In this document: positions 23,431 through 31,168 of the stretch, in pieces
How the letters are laid out: the number at the start of each line of letters is the position of its first letter
How positions within the stretch are numbered: position 1 is the first letter of the stretch
Virus record (IMG/VR): IMGVR_UViG_3300042561_001225
Location: 1 to 35,422 of that record
DNA length: 35,422 bases
Source of the DNA: a virus
Direction: 5' to 3' (one strand)
Translations under genes and position numbers: made by a program
The notes under the pieces: generated by a model
What the model was told of the DNA's origin: nothing
Database searches by the model: none
What the model saw: only the letters and a program-made list of their open reading frames with translations

Positions 23431-23862
23431 ATGAGTCTATATAGTGAATTTAATGTTCTTTTTCCTTACCTTAAATCTGTAAGAAAATTAGAAAAATATT
23501 TGGTTTTTGATATTGAATTTGTAAAAGTATGGAAACTACCAAAAAAATATGTTAATGAAGAAAGAGTTATTGAAACTAAATCGGAAGATATTAGTCTTAG
23601 AAGTATTTCTTTTGTTAGCGAATTTAACGAAAAATCTGTAACAGAAACAATTTCAAACATAAAGTCAATTATTGCTTATAATAAAGAAAGAGAAGAAAAA
23701 GAAAAATTGTTTGAGTCAAAAGTAAATGAGTTAAAAAAAATATTTGAAAAATCTGATTTAAACAATTTGCAAGATTTAAAGTTTGAAATAATAAAACAAA
23801 AAATAACTTTAGATGACGAAGAAGATACAGACGAAAGCGGAGAAACTCAAAAACTGGTATGA
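23431..23862 (+). CDS. Hypothetical protein, 143 aa
   Basis: MSLYSEFNVLFPYLKSVRKL begins a mostly alpha/beta N-terminal half, followed by a charged helical region (residues 75-120) and an acidic tail (DDEEDTDESGE). Its last 50 bases overlap the next gene in another frame. The first of three successively overlapping small genes. No family recognised. Confidence 0.6.
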   Translation: MSLYSEFNVLFPYLKSVRKLEKYLVFDIEFVKVWKLPKKYVNEERVIETKSEDISLRSISFVSEFNEKSVTETISNIKSIIAYNKEREEKEKLFESKVNELKKIFEKSDLNNLQDLKFEIIKQKITLDDEEDTDESGETQKLV

Positions 23863-24022
23863 TTTAGAAATCGAAAAAGATAAACTTGAAATAGAACAAG
23901 AAAAATTGAAGTTTATTGAAGAAATTAAAAAAAATAAAAAAGAAGATATTCTACCTCAAAAACCAGAAATTGAAAAATTATCATTATGGAAAAGAATGAA
24001 AAAAGTGATATTGGGCATTTAG
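23813..24022 (+). CDS. Small coiled-coil protein, 69 aa
   Basis: It starts MTKKIQTKAEKLKNWYDLEI. A Glu/Lys coiled coil is followed by a C-terminal amphipathic tail, KLSLWKRMKKVILGI. It overlaps the preceding gene by 50 bases (+1 frame relative to it) and the following gene by 37. The overlap is larger than elsewhere in the window, so either end could be mis-set or involve frameshifting. The Trp-containing tail resembles that of the next protein. Confidence 0.5.
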   Translation: MTKKIQTKAEKLKNWYDLEIEKDKLEIEQEKLKFIEEIKKNKKEDILPQKPEIEKLSLWKRMKKVILGI

Positions 24023-24333
24023 AAAAATTAGCATTACTTAGTGATGCGGTTAAAGATATTTTTCCGGACGGAAAAACAACAATTGCTTTTGAATTGAACA
24101 AAGATGATTATAAAACGATTCAAGGGTATTTCAGAAAAATTGATAGTAATTTTAATAGGTTCCAGATAGACATTTCTGGGACCGAATTTTTATTTTTAAA
24201 TGAAAGGTATTTCCAAGAACTAGAAAAAAAAGAAAGTGAAATAGAAGAACCAAAAGAAGAACCAATTGAAATTAAAAAAATTGGATTTTGGAATAAAATT
24301 TATAATTTACTATCCTCTAAAAAAAGTAGTTGA
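23986..24333 (+). CDS. Hypothetical protein, 115 aa
   Basis: It starts MEKNEKSDIGHLEKLALLSD. A globular alpha/beta region is followed by an acidic linker (EIEEPKEEPIEI) and a C-terminal tail, KKIGFWNKIYNLLSSKKSS. That tail resembles KLSLWKRMKKVILGI at the end of the preceding protein. The start overlaps that gene by 37 bases, and its 3' end overlaps the convergent minus-strand gene by 24 bases. A membrane-binding amphipathic tail is possible. Function unknown. Confidence 0.55.
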   Translation: MEKNEKSDIGHLEKLALLSDAVKDIFPDGKTTIAFELNKDDYKTIQGYFRKIDSNFNRFQIDISGTEFLFLNERYFQELEKKESEIEEPKEEPIEIKKIGFWNKIYNLLSSKKSS

Positions 24334-24945
24334 TTTTTTATATAAAATTTTTTTATCAATACCTTTAGACTCTAATAAGTTATAAAGGTATTTTTTTTGT
24401 GCTGAAGAAGAGTCCGGTACTACAATGCAGTCAAATCTTTTTTTATTCAACAAACTCTTAGAAAAGTTTTCTAAAAATCTTTCAGCATCACTTTCACTCT
24501 TCAATGAGAATAAATTAATTTGTTCGTCGTTTTGAAGAATCAACTTATTATTTAATTTAGACAATAATTTCATACCATCTTTAGGAATATATTTTTTAAA
24601 AAAATCCCCAACATTTATTTTTTTATTTGTTTTTAAATCATAAATTAATTCCTCTATTTTGTAGTTTGATATTTTTAATATTTTATAATCATCAGTATCC
24701 AAATCAACTAAAAGGTTTCTACCAAGATTATCTTTTATGTAATATTTATCAAAATTTGTTGAATTTTTTTCTAGTAAACCAATTTCATATGAACAAGAAA
24801 ATCCATTCTCGATTTGTTTTTCAAATATTACATCATTTTCATCAATTAACTTATCAAAAAACTTTTCAGCTCTTTCTTTAGTTACAAACTTCTTGATTAT
24901 TCTTTTTCTTTCTTTATTTTTGAATAAAACAACTAAATAATTCAT
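24310..24945 (-). CDS. Hypothetical protein, 211 aa
   Basis: It starts MNYLVVLFKNKERKRIIKKF. The N-terminal 80 residues look like a small alpha/beta domain, with FVTKERAEKFFDKLIDENDV and SCSYEIGLLEK segments. The C-terminal half contains SDAERFLENFSKSLLNKKRF and an SSSAQKKYLYNLLESKGID tail. It is transcribed toward the 115-aa gene (24-base overlap) and diverges from dnaJ across a 33-base gap. No enzymatic motif recognised; the first domain may be a recurring small fold in such phages. Confidence 0.6.
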   Translation of the reverse strand: MNYLVVLFKNKERKRIIKKFVTKERAEKFFDKLIDENDVIFEKQIENGFSCSYEIGLLEKNSTNFDKYYIKDNLGRNLLVDLDTDDYKILKISNYKIEELIYDLKTNKKINVGDFFKKYIPKDGMKLLSKLNNKLILQNDEQINLFSLKSESDAERFLENFSKSLLNKKRFDCIVVPDSSSAQKKYLYNLLESKGIDKKILYKKSTTFFRG

Positions 24946-24978
24946 ACTATATTTAAAAATACCAAAAAATTAAGATAA

Positions 24979-25911
24979 ATGAATACTGAAACACACTACT
25001 CAATTCTGGGTGTAAATGAAGATGCCACTCAAGATGAAATAAAAAAAGCATATAGAAAATTAGCAAAAGAAAATCATCCAGATAAAGGTGGAGATGAAGA
25101 GTTGTTTAAAAAAATATCTGTAGCGTATGATACTGTTGGTGATGAGGAAAAACGAAAACAATATGATATACAAAGAAAAAATCCATTTGGTGGAATGGGT
25201 GGAGATTTTGGACAATCCTTCAACGACTTGTTTAATAGTATGTTTGGACAACAAAGACAAAAACCTAAAGCTCCGGCAAAAAATATAAATCTAGATATAA
25301 CAATTATTGATTCATATCTCGGTATTAAAAAAACGGTAAACTATCAAAGAAAAATAAGTTGTGATCCTTGTCAAGGAACCGGAGGAGAGAAAAGAGTTTG
25401 CCAAACCTGTCAAGGTGCTGGTCAAGTTACTCAGAGAATGGGAAGCGGCATGTTTATCCAGATTGTAAATGTGGTTTGTCAAACTTGTAATGGCGCTGGA
25501 AGTTTTGTGGTAAATCCATGTTTGTCTTGTAATGCATCAGGAACAAAAGATGAAATAAAAAACCTTGAGATACAAATTCCTCACGGTATTGATGATGGAC
25601 AGTTTTTAAGATTACAAGGTATGGGTGATTTTTATAAAGGTACTTACGGTGATTTAATTCTAAGAGTATTTTTGTCTAAAAAAGATAATTTTGATAAAAT
25701 AGATAATCATTTAATATATAACGCCTACTTCAACCTTGAAGACCTTAAAAAGGATTCGTTTACAATACCACATCCGGATGGACAATTAACAATAAAGTTT
25801 CCACAAAAATTTGATACCTCAAAACCTTTAAGGGTAAAAGGAAAAGGGTTCAAACTAAATTCAGTTGGTGATTTGATGATAAATCAATTTATAAAGTACG
25901 ATAGGAATTAA
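24979..25911 (+). CDS. dnaJ: DnaJ (Hsp40) co-chaperone
   Basis: This 310-aa protein has a J domain (1-70) with HYSILGV and the essential HPD (33-35), a short Gly/Phe region (GGMGGDFGQSFNDLF), four CxxCxGxG-type zinc repeats (C128/C131, C141/C144, C167/C170, C181/C184) and a C-terminal substrate-binding domain. It is shorter than bacterial DnaJ (about 375 aa), mainly in the Gly/Phe linker and the C-terminal dimerisation region. It would stimulate host DnaK, perhaps for virion assembly or replisome remodelling. The fourth repeat has NASG in place of xGxG. It converges on a small membrane gene with a 4-base overlap. Confidence 0.9.
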   Translation: MNTETHYSILGVNEDATQDEIKKAYRKLAKENHPDKGGDEELFKKISVAYDTVGDEEKRKQYDIQRKNPFGGMGGDFGQSFNDLFNSMFGQQRQKPKAPAKNINLDITIIDSYLGIKKTVNYQRKISCDPCQGTGGEKRVCQTCQGAGQVTQRMGSGMFIQIVNVVCQTCNGAGSFVVNPCLSCNASGTKDEIKNLEIQIPHGIDDGQFLRLQGMGDFYKGTYGDLILRVFLSKKDNFDKIDNHLIYNAYFNLEDLKKDSFTIPHPDGQLTIKFPQKFDTSKPLRVKGKGFKLNSVGDLMINQFIKYDRN

Positions 25912-26069
25912 AACAAAGACATAATATCCTGGACCAATCTTATTGAACCATATATAGCTAGGGCAAATACAACCCCACCCGTAATGAACATAAATTTTTG
26001 AACTCTTTTAACTCCTTTGTCACTTTTACAAGATTGACATCCAACTTTTGTTGCTTCTTTTGTTTCCAT
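25908..26069 (-). CDS. Small membrane protein with CxxC, 53 aa
   Basis: The ATG at 26069 (METKEATKVGCQSCKSDKGV) is preferred over one seven codons upstream because it gives a soluble head followed by one clean transmembrane helix (FMFITGGVVFALAIYGSI). The CQSC pair sits in the short head. It overlaps the dnaJ stop by 4 bases on the opposite strand. Similar small CxxC/TM proteins are common in phages; function unknown. Confidence 0.55.
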   Translation of the reverse strand: METKEATKVGCQSCKSDKGVKRVQKFMFITGGVVFALAIYGSIRLVQDIMSLF

Positions 26070-26159
26070 ATAATTTAAAAATAAATACATTTTGTTGACT
26101 TTTAAAGATTAAAATATCATTTTTTTCATTAGATATTATATTTATAAAGAAAAGAAATT

Positions 26160-28097
26160 ATGGATTTAATTGGGTTATTATCAAATGTAGTAAAAGAGAA
26201 TGTTACAACTAAAAAAATATTGTTAGAATATCCTGAGTCAACGATTAAAAAGTTGGTTGATAAATTTTCAAAACAAACAGATGAAACTGAAGAAGTCATA
26301 AGAAAAAATATTGCTGACTTTGAAAGATTTAAGTCGGCATTTAGTAATGAAGATAAAGACATCTTCAAACATTCATATGATAAAATGAAAAGTTTAATTG
26401 CTGATAAAGCAACAAAACAAAAATCTAAAAAAGATTTGGAATCTTTGGTTCAAGAATATATTACAAAATATAAAGGTGCCGATTTACAATTAACAAAATT
26501 AAATATCAAAAAATTCTTTGAGGTAAAAACACATTTCCCACAATTAAAAGAGTTTAAAAAAGATGTTACAACATTCAATCCATCTGAGTTAAATGCGATG
26601 CTTGAAAAGTATTTTTCAAAATTTAATAATCAAGGTATAAATGAACTTGTAGCAGCAATAACTCAAAAATTTCACACTATGGTTCCAGATGAGGACCCAA
26701 TGACCGTAATATTACCTAGAGCAAAAAGATTTGTTAAATTTTTTAATTTAATACCTTTGAATGCTAAACTGAGTTCTTATATGACTTTTGAAGAGTTTGA
26801 ACACGTTGTTGATGGTTATACACCAATGGATGAAAGTGAATATTCAGTTCCAGAAATTGATACAAGTGATGTTGACATTACATATGAAGATGATAATGTA
26901 TTAATCTTTGCTCCGGACCAAAAACATAAATGTATCAATATTAGAAAAAAATATGCTCCAGATAGAAGATGGTGTACATCTTGGGAAGGATCATCAAATT
27001 ATTACTATAATTACCGTTTGAACCAAAATTTAACATTATACTATGTTATAAATAAAAATTTACCATCATCTGACGTAAATTATGCTTCAGTTATATTAGT
27101 TGATAAATGGGGAGAAAAAAGATTAGCAGATGGTACGAATTCAGGAAGATATTCTGGTAGTTCAGTTATTCCTTGGAAAGAAATATTAGGTAAAATTCCT
27201 GTTTTACAAGGTAAAGAAGATTACTTTAGACCAAAACCATATACAGATGAAGACCAAGCTAAATTACAGAGATATAAAAGTTATAATCTTAAAACAACAG
27301 ATGCTGTTAGAGAACTTGGTGGTATTGAAGAACTTGAATTATGGATGGAGTTAAGAAGTCCTGATTTTAAAAGTACTGTAAATGGTGATGAAATTTTTGG
27401 TAACCTACCAGAAGAAATACAAAAGAAATACATTGGTCTTGGAAATGAGCTAAGTGCCGGAATGGTTAGAGCATTAACACCAAGCGCAATGACATACTAT
27501 GTCTCAAAAAAGAAAGAAAAATTATTACAAAAATCACTTAAAGATTTAAGTGAAAACGATATGGAAGTAATTCTATCAAAAGAAATGAGACCATACTTCA
27601 AGAGCCTTAAGAGAAAATATAGAAATGAACTTGAGACATCGTTTGACCCTGGTTATTTAACAATTGAATATCCAAGTTCACCAAACGGTAAATATATGAG
27701 ATTGTTCGGTATTGAAGATTTGTTTGATATTTTACCATCAGACACATCATTCTTACAAATTGAAAACAAATCAAAAGATGATAGTATTGTAATAAAAATT
27801 CCAGAATCAATTGATAGATTTACCGAGATGTCAACACTTGTTTTTGATAATGTTATTGATAAATTACCAGAATCAATTGGAAACCTATCAAAACTTATAT
27901 TTTTGAATTTGACAAATAATAAAAATTTAACTACTCTTCCAGAGTCAATGGTAAAATTAACTTGTTTACAATTTGTATCAGTTAAAGATTGTGGTATTAA
28001 TGTTGATAATTTATCACCAAAAATATTGAAGTATTTTAACCCAATTGGTGATTTCTGGGAAGTTAATTTTCCGCCGGAGATGATGGGTAATTGTTAA
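26160..28097 (+). CDS. Large candidate internal protein with WCTS domain and leucine-rich repeats
   Basis: This 645-aa protein starts MDLIGLLSNVVKE, then ENVTTKKILLE. Both VKE13 and LLE23 are possible prohead-protease sites at the end of an amphipathic helix. Residues 30-220 are helical. A central domain includes RRWCTSWEGSSNYYYNY (W271) and SVILVDKWGEKRLADG. Repeats near residues 555-620 read LPESIGNLSKLIFLNLTNN and LTTLPESMVKLTCLQF, clear leucine-rich repeats. A TATTTAT box lies 14 bases before the ATG. It may be packaged and injected, with the repeats binding a host protein. No catalytic activity is established. Confidence 0.65.
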   Translation: MDLIGLLSNVVKENVTTKKILLEYPESTIKKLVDKFSKQTDETEEVIRKNIADFERFKSAFSNEDKDIFKHSYDKMKSLIADKATKQKSKKDLESLVQEYITKYKGADLQLTKLNIKKFFEVKTHFPQLKEFKKDVTTFNPSELNAMLEKYFSKFNNQGINELVAAITQKFHTMVPDEDPMTVILPRAKRFVKFFNLIPLNAKLSSYMTFEEFEHVVDGYTPMDESEYSVPEIDTSDVDITYEDDNVLIFAPDQKHKCINIRKKYAPDRRWCTSWEGSSNYYYNYRLNQNLTLYYVINKNLPSSDVNYASVILVDKWGEKRLADGTNSGRYSGSSVIPWKEILGKIPVLQGKEDYFRPKPYTDEDQAKLQRYKSYNLKTTDAVRELGGIEELELWMELRSPDFKSTVNGDEIFGNLPEEIQKKYIGLGNELSAGMVRALTPSAMTYYVSKKKEKLLQKSLKDLSENDMEVILSKEMRPYFKSLKRKYRNELETSFDPGYLTIEYPSSPNGKYMRLFGIEDLFDILPSDTSFLQIENKSKDDSIVIKIPESIDRFTEMSTLVFDNVIDKLPESIGNLSKLIFLNLTNNKNLTTLPESMVKLTCLQFVSVKDCGINVDNLSPKILKYFNPIGDFWEVNFPPEMMGNC

Positions 28098-28115
28098 ATT
28101 TAAAAAACAATATTT

Positions 28116-28397
28116 ATGAAAAATGTGGATGTTGAAGTTTATATGAGTAATCTAATAAGCTTTTTTGAAAAAAATCCAAACGACTTAATAACTTTGATTG
28201 GTGATTTACAAAAAGATGAATTTTACTCTAAACTTAGAGAAGAGTGTGAAAAAAATCTAAAAGAAGGAAAGGACATTGTACTTTCTAAAGAACAAATCGT
28301 TAATATTGTTGTTGAATTGAAGATTCCGGATATGAAATATAATAATTTGGATAAGATTATACAGAAAACAAAATTTGGTGATATTATTTTAAATTAA
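28116..28397 (+). CDS. Hypothetical protein, 93 aa
   Basis: It starts MKNVDVEVYMSNLISFFEKN and is acidic and helical, with FFEKNPNDLITLIGDLQKDE and DIVLSKEQIVNIVVELKIPD segments. TATTTATG directly precedes and overlaps the start codon, as it does for the gene at 29507. It lies 18 bases after the leucine-rich-repeat gene, and its end is immediately followed by the promoter of the RNA unit. No family recognised. Confidence 0.6.
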   Translation: MKNVDVEVYMSNLISFFEKNPNDLITLIGDLQKDEFYSKLREECEKNLKEGKDIVLSKEQIVNIVVELKIPDMKYNNLDKIIQKTKFGDIILN

Positions 28398-28399
28398 AA

Positions 28400-28430
28400 T
28401 TTGGAAATTAGAAAATTATTTATACCTTTG
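28400..28430 (+). promoter_or_regulatory. Strong promoter for the structured RNA
   Basis: TTTG (28400-28403), a 19-base spacer and TACCTTTG (28423-28430). From the -33 through about ten bases after the -7 it closely matches the promoter at 16548, including TATTTATA and CTTTGTATTGT. Confidence 0.7.
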
Positions 28431-28436
28431 TATTGT

Positions 28437-28628
28437 TGAGTTAGAAATTAAAAATATCTTAACTGAAAATATCGCGGTTTAGACATTGAGCTAGGGCACG
28501 GTATACGTCGAAAGATGGTAGTTAAGTGGGTCTCTTGGACACACCCAGCCAAGCGTAAAAGGAGTGACACGACAGACGAAGTCCACACCAGTTAAATCCC
28601 TCAGATATTTTATCTGGGGGGTTGTTTT
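28437..28628 (+). ncRNA. Unidentified structured RNA, about 190 nt
   Basis: A non-coding stretch bounded by a near-perfect promoter and a strong terminator. All plus-strand frames have early stops. Its 28471-28590 part is richer in G+C than its surroundings, as for structured RNAs in AT-rich genomes. Visible pairings include TTAACTG (28459-28465) with CAGTTAA (28589-28595) as a closing stem, or alternatively CTTAACT (28458-28464) with AGTTAAG (28520-28526). There is a TGGGT/ACCCA hairpin (28527-28531 with 28541-28545), and TGGAC (28536-28540) with GTCCA (28581-28585). The two exclusive uses of the 5' strand suggest switching or a pseudoknot. It is not a tRNA, tmRNA or RNase P RNA that I can recognise. 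The 5' end is estimated from the promoter. Confidence 0.65.
28598..28628 (+). terminator. Terminator of the structured RNA
   Basis: A 10-bp stem (CCCTCAGATA, 28598-28607, with TATCTGGGGG, 28611-28620; one G-T pair) and a 3-base loop, followed by GTTGTTTTT. The minus-strand gene ends directly at its edge, so it may also stop that transcript. Confidence 0.85.
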
Positions 28629-29233
28629 TAAAAATAAGGATTTATAACTTTTATTGTTTGTTTAGTTGGTCTTTTAAATGAAACATTTTTACCTTTAATT
28701 TGATTAAATAAATTAATTGAATATTTAGGTGGTTTACCAGGATTCCTATCTAAAATATCGACTAAAATTTCATAGGTAATACCATTTCTTTCACTTTTTA
28801 ATTTTATTACGTCATTACGTTTTAAACTTAAACTAATAATTGATTTAATAATTTTATCAACATTCGCAACAACAACATCAACACCTTCTTTTTTATCTAC
28901 TTTACTAAACCGATCATCGTCAGAATAATCTTCATCTCTAAAAACTCTTTCAGCAAAGTGTTTACCAACATTAATAATAATTTCAGCTGATTTCTCTTGA
29001 CCTGTTACACTATCAGTAAACTTACCTTCAATGGGACCAATTTTATTTGCATAATCTTGGATTTCATCTTGAGTTTTTTTAATTAAATCTTCCGATATTT
29101 CATTTATAAAACCCTTTTTAATTCCCAAGATATACTTTTTGTAAGCTTCTTCAGACAATCTACCAACATATTGAACTGTAAAGTCATTATAATATTTATG
29201 TTCATTAAGTATTCTTCTAATTAAATCTCTCAT
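28628..29233 (-). CDS. Candidate internal protein with capsid-targeting-like N-terminus
   Basis: This 201-aa protein begins MRDLIRRILNE, a basic-hydrophobic helix ending in LNE11, nearly the same end as VLNE in the 385-aa protein. The mature part is helical at first (SEEAYKKYILGIKKGFINEI), then carries a beta-rich domain with SAEIIINVGKHFAERVFRD and a C-terminal NPGKPPKYSINLF segment. The last part recalls small nuclease or toxin folds, but no catalytic set can be named. On its own strand, TATTTAT lies 8 bases before the ATG. It is flanked by two short stand-alone units on the opposite strand. Confidence 0.6.
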   Translation of the reverse strand: MRDLIRRILNEHKYYNDFTVQYVGRLSEEAYKKYILGIKKGFINEISEDLIKKTQDEIQDYANKIGPIEGKFTDSVTGQEKSAEIIINVGKHFAERVFRDEDYSDDDRFSKVDKKEGVDVVVANVDKIIKSIISLSLKRNDVIKLKSERNGITYEILVDILDRNPGKPPKYSINLFNQIKGKNVSFKRPTKQTIKVINPYF

Positions 29234-29267
29234 TCTAAAAAATAAATATATTTATTTATCAAATAAG

Positions 29268-29298
29268 TTTGTAGATATGAAAAAAATATATATCTTTG
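29268..29298 (+). promoter_or_regulatory. Strong promoter for 37-aa gene
   Basis: TTTG (29268-29271), a 19-base spacer and TATCTTTG (29291-29298), 40 bases before the ATG at 29339. Same spacing as the promoters at 16548 and 28400. Confidence 0.7.
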
Positions 29299-29338
29299 TA
29301 GAAGATAAATGATTGATAATATTTAAAAACACTATAAG

Positions 29339-29452
29339 ATGAAAACAATTGAAATAACAATCCAGGAAATTTGGGCCGCAACAAGACCGGTCGTTCAGAA
29401 GAGTAAAAAACAATATACTCGTAAACAAAAACATAAAGTAAAATACCAATAA
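29339..29452 (+). CDS. Independent 37-aa basic gene
   Basis: MKTIEITIQEIWAATRPVVQ begins a 37-codon frame with a short amphipathic N-terminal half and a very basic tail (KSKKQYTRKQKHKVKYQ). A consensus promoter and a strong terminator enclose it as a single transcript. The basic tail suggests RNA or DNA binding. The layout mirrors the 36-aa unit at 16609. No homologue recognised. Confidence 0.6.
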   Translation: MKTIEITIQEIWAATRPVVQKSKKQYTRKQKHKVKYQ

Positions 29453-29466
29453 TTTAAAATGGTGTT

Positions 29467-29494
29467 AAGTGGTGACTTTATCACCACTTTTTTT
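29467..29494 (+). terminator. Terminator of 37-aa gene
   Basis: A 9-bp perfect stem (AAGTGGTGA, 29467-29475, with TCACCACTT, 29481-29489), a 5-base loop and a run of Ts. Confidence 0.88.
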
Positions 29495-29506
29495 ATTTTT
29501 ATATTT

Positions 29507-29854
29507 ATGGAAGAAAAAAAACTTATTGATACAGAACAGAAAATTTTAGAATCTTTTTTTAAAAATAAAAATACAATTTACTCTAAAACTAAAATTTATA
29601 CACCAATTGCAGTTACACCAGAGTTGTTACTTAAAAAAGATTTTAAATTAGAAGTTGCTAATATGGTTGAGATTGAAAGTACAATCCACTATCTTGAAGC
29701 AATTTTCCAGAACAAGTCTGGGTTTTATATATATTTATCAAGAAAAGAAATTAGTGAAAAGAGTTATAAAGTAACAATTTACTTTGAATCTGAAAAAATT
29801 AACGAAGTCACTTTCTTTATAAAAAATTTAATTAAATTAAAAGATGGAAATTAG
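29507..29854 (+). CDS. Hypothetical protein, 115 aa
   Basis: It starts MEEKKLIDTEQKILESFFKN. An upstream in-frame ATG at 29459 is rejected because the extension would run through the terminator stem and encode a hydrophobic artefact. The protein is alpha/beta with IHYLEAIFQNKSGFYIYLSR and VTIYFESEKINEVTFFIKNL segments. TATTTATGG directly forms the start region. It overlaps the thioredoxin gene by 11 bases. Function unknown. Confidence 0.6.
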   Translation: MEEKKLIDTEQKILESFFKNKNTIYSKTKIYTPIAVTPELLLKKDFKLEVANMVEIESTIHYLEAIFQNKSGFYIYLSRKEISEKSYKVTIYFESEKINEVTFFIKNLIKLKDGN

Positions 29855-30158
29855 TAGTGTTGAATTACAAAAAAAAATTAACAACGGTGAAAAAATAATC
29901 GTTGAGTTCTGGGCACAATGGTGTGGTCCCTGTAGAATGATGAAACCTATTTTTGAAAAAGTTGCAAATGAAAATACAAGCAATGTTCAAATGTATACAA
30001 TGGATGCAGATTTAAATAGAGATGTAATGATGGGCCTTGGAATTAGAAGTATACCAACAGTAAAGATATTCAATGCCGGGCAGGTTGTTGAAACAAAAGT
30101 TGGTGTTTTATCTGAAGGACAAATAAATGATTTGGTAAAAGAATTAATCAATGGATAA
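29844..30158 (+). CDS. Thioredoxin
   Basis: This 104-aa protein of typical thioredoxin length has the active site WCGPC (W26, C27, C30) in EFWAQWCGPCRMMKP, the buried Asp region (TMDADLNRD) and the cis-Pro loop IRSIPTVKIF. It reduces disulphides in the cytoplasm; phage thioredoxins commonly supply ribonucleotide reductase or act as replication factors. It overlaps the preceding gene by 11 bases and the glutaredoxin-like gene by 8. No signal peptide. Confidence 0.93.
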   Translation: MEISSVELQKKINNGEKIIVEFWAQWCGPCRMMKPIFEKVANENTSNVQMYTMDADLNRDVMMGLGIRSIPTVKIFNAGQVVETKVGVLSEGQINDLVKELING

Positions 30159-30438
30159 AGTAGCAATTCTTTTCACAATGAAAAGTTGTCCATTTTGTGT
30201 TGAATTAAAAGAAATGTTGGAAAAAGAAAATATTCCATTTGTTGACCGCGACATTGATCAATACGAAGAAGAGTATGAATTATTTGTTGAGGCAACAGGA
30301 AATGATTATGTTCCGTCATTTATTCTTATTGAAGATGTAACATCTCAAAAACCAATTACAGAGTTATTTGCTCCGGACAGAGATTTTGATGATATAAATG
30401 AAGGGTTTGAGATTATAAAATCTTTTATTAATGGTTAA
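30151..30438 (+). CDS. Glutaredoxin-like protein
   Basis: This 95-aa protein has the N-terminal strand VAILFTMKSCPFCVELKEML with a CPFC active site (C13, C16), DRDIDQYEEEYELF and a cis-Pro segment (DYVPSFILI). The layout is that of glutaredoxins such as T4 NrdC-type proteins. The C-terminal half is more acidic than usual and lacks a clear GGxD glutathione motif, having DDINEGFE instead. Electron donation to ribonucleotide reductase together with the overlapping thioredoxin is likely. A bidirectional terminator follows. Confidence 0.8.
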   Translation: MDKVAILFTMKSCPFCVELKEMLEKENIPFVDRDIDQYEEEYELFVEATGNDYVPSFILIEDVTSQKPITELFAPDRDFDDINEGFEIIKSFING

Positions 30439-30445
30439 AAAAAAT

Positions 30446-30469
30446 CCCCACCTTTAAAGTGGGGTTTTT
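30446..30469. terminator. Bidirectional terminator after the redox genes
   Basis: CCCCAC (30446-30451) pairs with GTGGGG (30459-30464) around a 7-base loop, with A-rich sequence before and TTTTT after. It separates two convergent genes. Confidence 0.85.
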
Positions 30470-30472
30470 AAT

Positions 30473-31168
30473 TTATAATACAACTATGTGTTCTAACATA
30501 TCTTGTTTTAGATATGGTTTTTCTTTTTCTGGGAACATTATATCCTGTAAAAGGTCATAGTCCCTAACTTTTTCCTCAAACTCTTTTAAATCAAATGAAA
30601 ATACATCAAGTACTAAAGATTTTATTGAATGTGAATTAATCCAGGAATCAGAAACTATCTTAATTTTTAAATCTTCATCTTCATCCTCTTCCTTTGTAAA
30701 ATAAAATTTAACCTCATCAACATTTAACAAACTATACATATGATTAAAAATGTAGTGTGAATAGTAAGTCATTAAACGACCACAATTTAATGAATAACCA
30801 TAAGGAAACTCTGAAGTTACTGCAATTTCATAGATTGGTTCTGGTTCCTCAACAAACACATCTTTATTTACATTAACCCAACCCTTTTCAATATTGTTAA
30901 TTTCTTGACCATACCGGATAATGTCAATTGTGTTAATCTTTTCAATACCAACTTCTTTTATAACATCACCAAACCATTCATAAAAATCTGTTTTAATTTG
31001 ATCAATGTTTAAGATTGTTTTACTTGTTGTTTGACCATTTATTATAAAAAATGATTCACAATCTGTAACCTGGATAATTGAATTTTCTTTTTTATCTATT
31101 CTTGTAAGAATAAAATCGGCAAATAAATTTACAATGCCTCTTCTGGAATTTTTATTAATTTTTCTCAT
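30473..31168 (-). CDS. Hypothetical protein, 231 aa
   Basis: It starts MRKINKNSRRGIVNLFADFI. An N-terminal alpha/beta domain contains TDCESFFIINGQTTSKTILN and a helix DFYEWFGDVIKEVGIEKINT. The middle holds an aromatic stretch (GRLMTYYSHYIFNHMYSLLN), and the end is acidic. The first domain faintly recalls the N-terminal repeat of S-adenosylmethionine synthetases, but catalytic motifs are missing, so I do not assign it. It is preceded on its strand by the 368-aa acidic gene. Function unknown. Confidence 0.6.
   Translation of the reverse strand: MRKINKNSRRGIVNLFADFILTRIDKKENSIIQVTDCESFFIINGQTTSKTILNIDQIKTDFYEWFGDVIKEVGIEKINTIDIIRYGQEINNIEKGWVNVNKDVFVEEPEPIYEIAVTSEFPYGYSLNCGRLMTYYSHYIFNHMYSLLNVDEVKFYFTKEEDEDEDLKIKIVSDSWINSHSIKSLVLDVFSFDLKEFEEKVRDYDLLQDIMFPEKEKPYLKQDMLEHIVVL

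Noticed and set aside
28437-28628. Structured RNA as tRNA, tmRNA or RNase P RNA
   Set aside because: No cloverleaf, no tag frame and no RNase P P4-type conserved bases are visible; left as unidentified.
29459-29506. Extended start for the 115-aa protein
   Set aside because: The extension would translate the terminator hairpin of the 37-aa gene; the ATG at 29507 is preferred.
30473-31168. S-adenosylmethionine synthetase
   Set aside because: Only a faint resemblance in the first 80 residues; the ATP- and Met-binding motifs are not visible.
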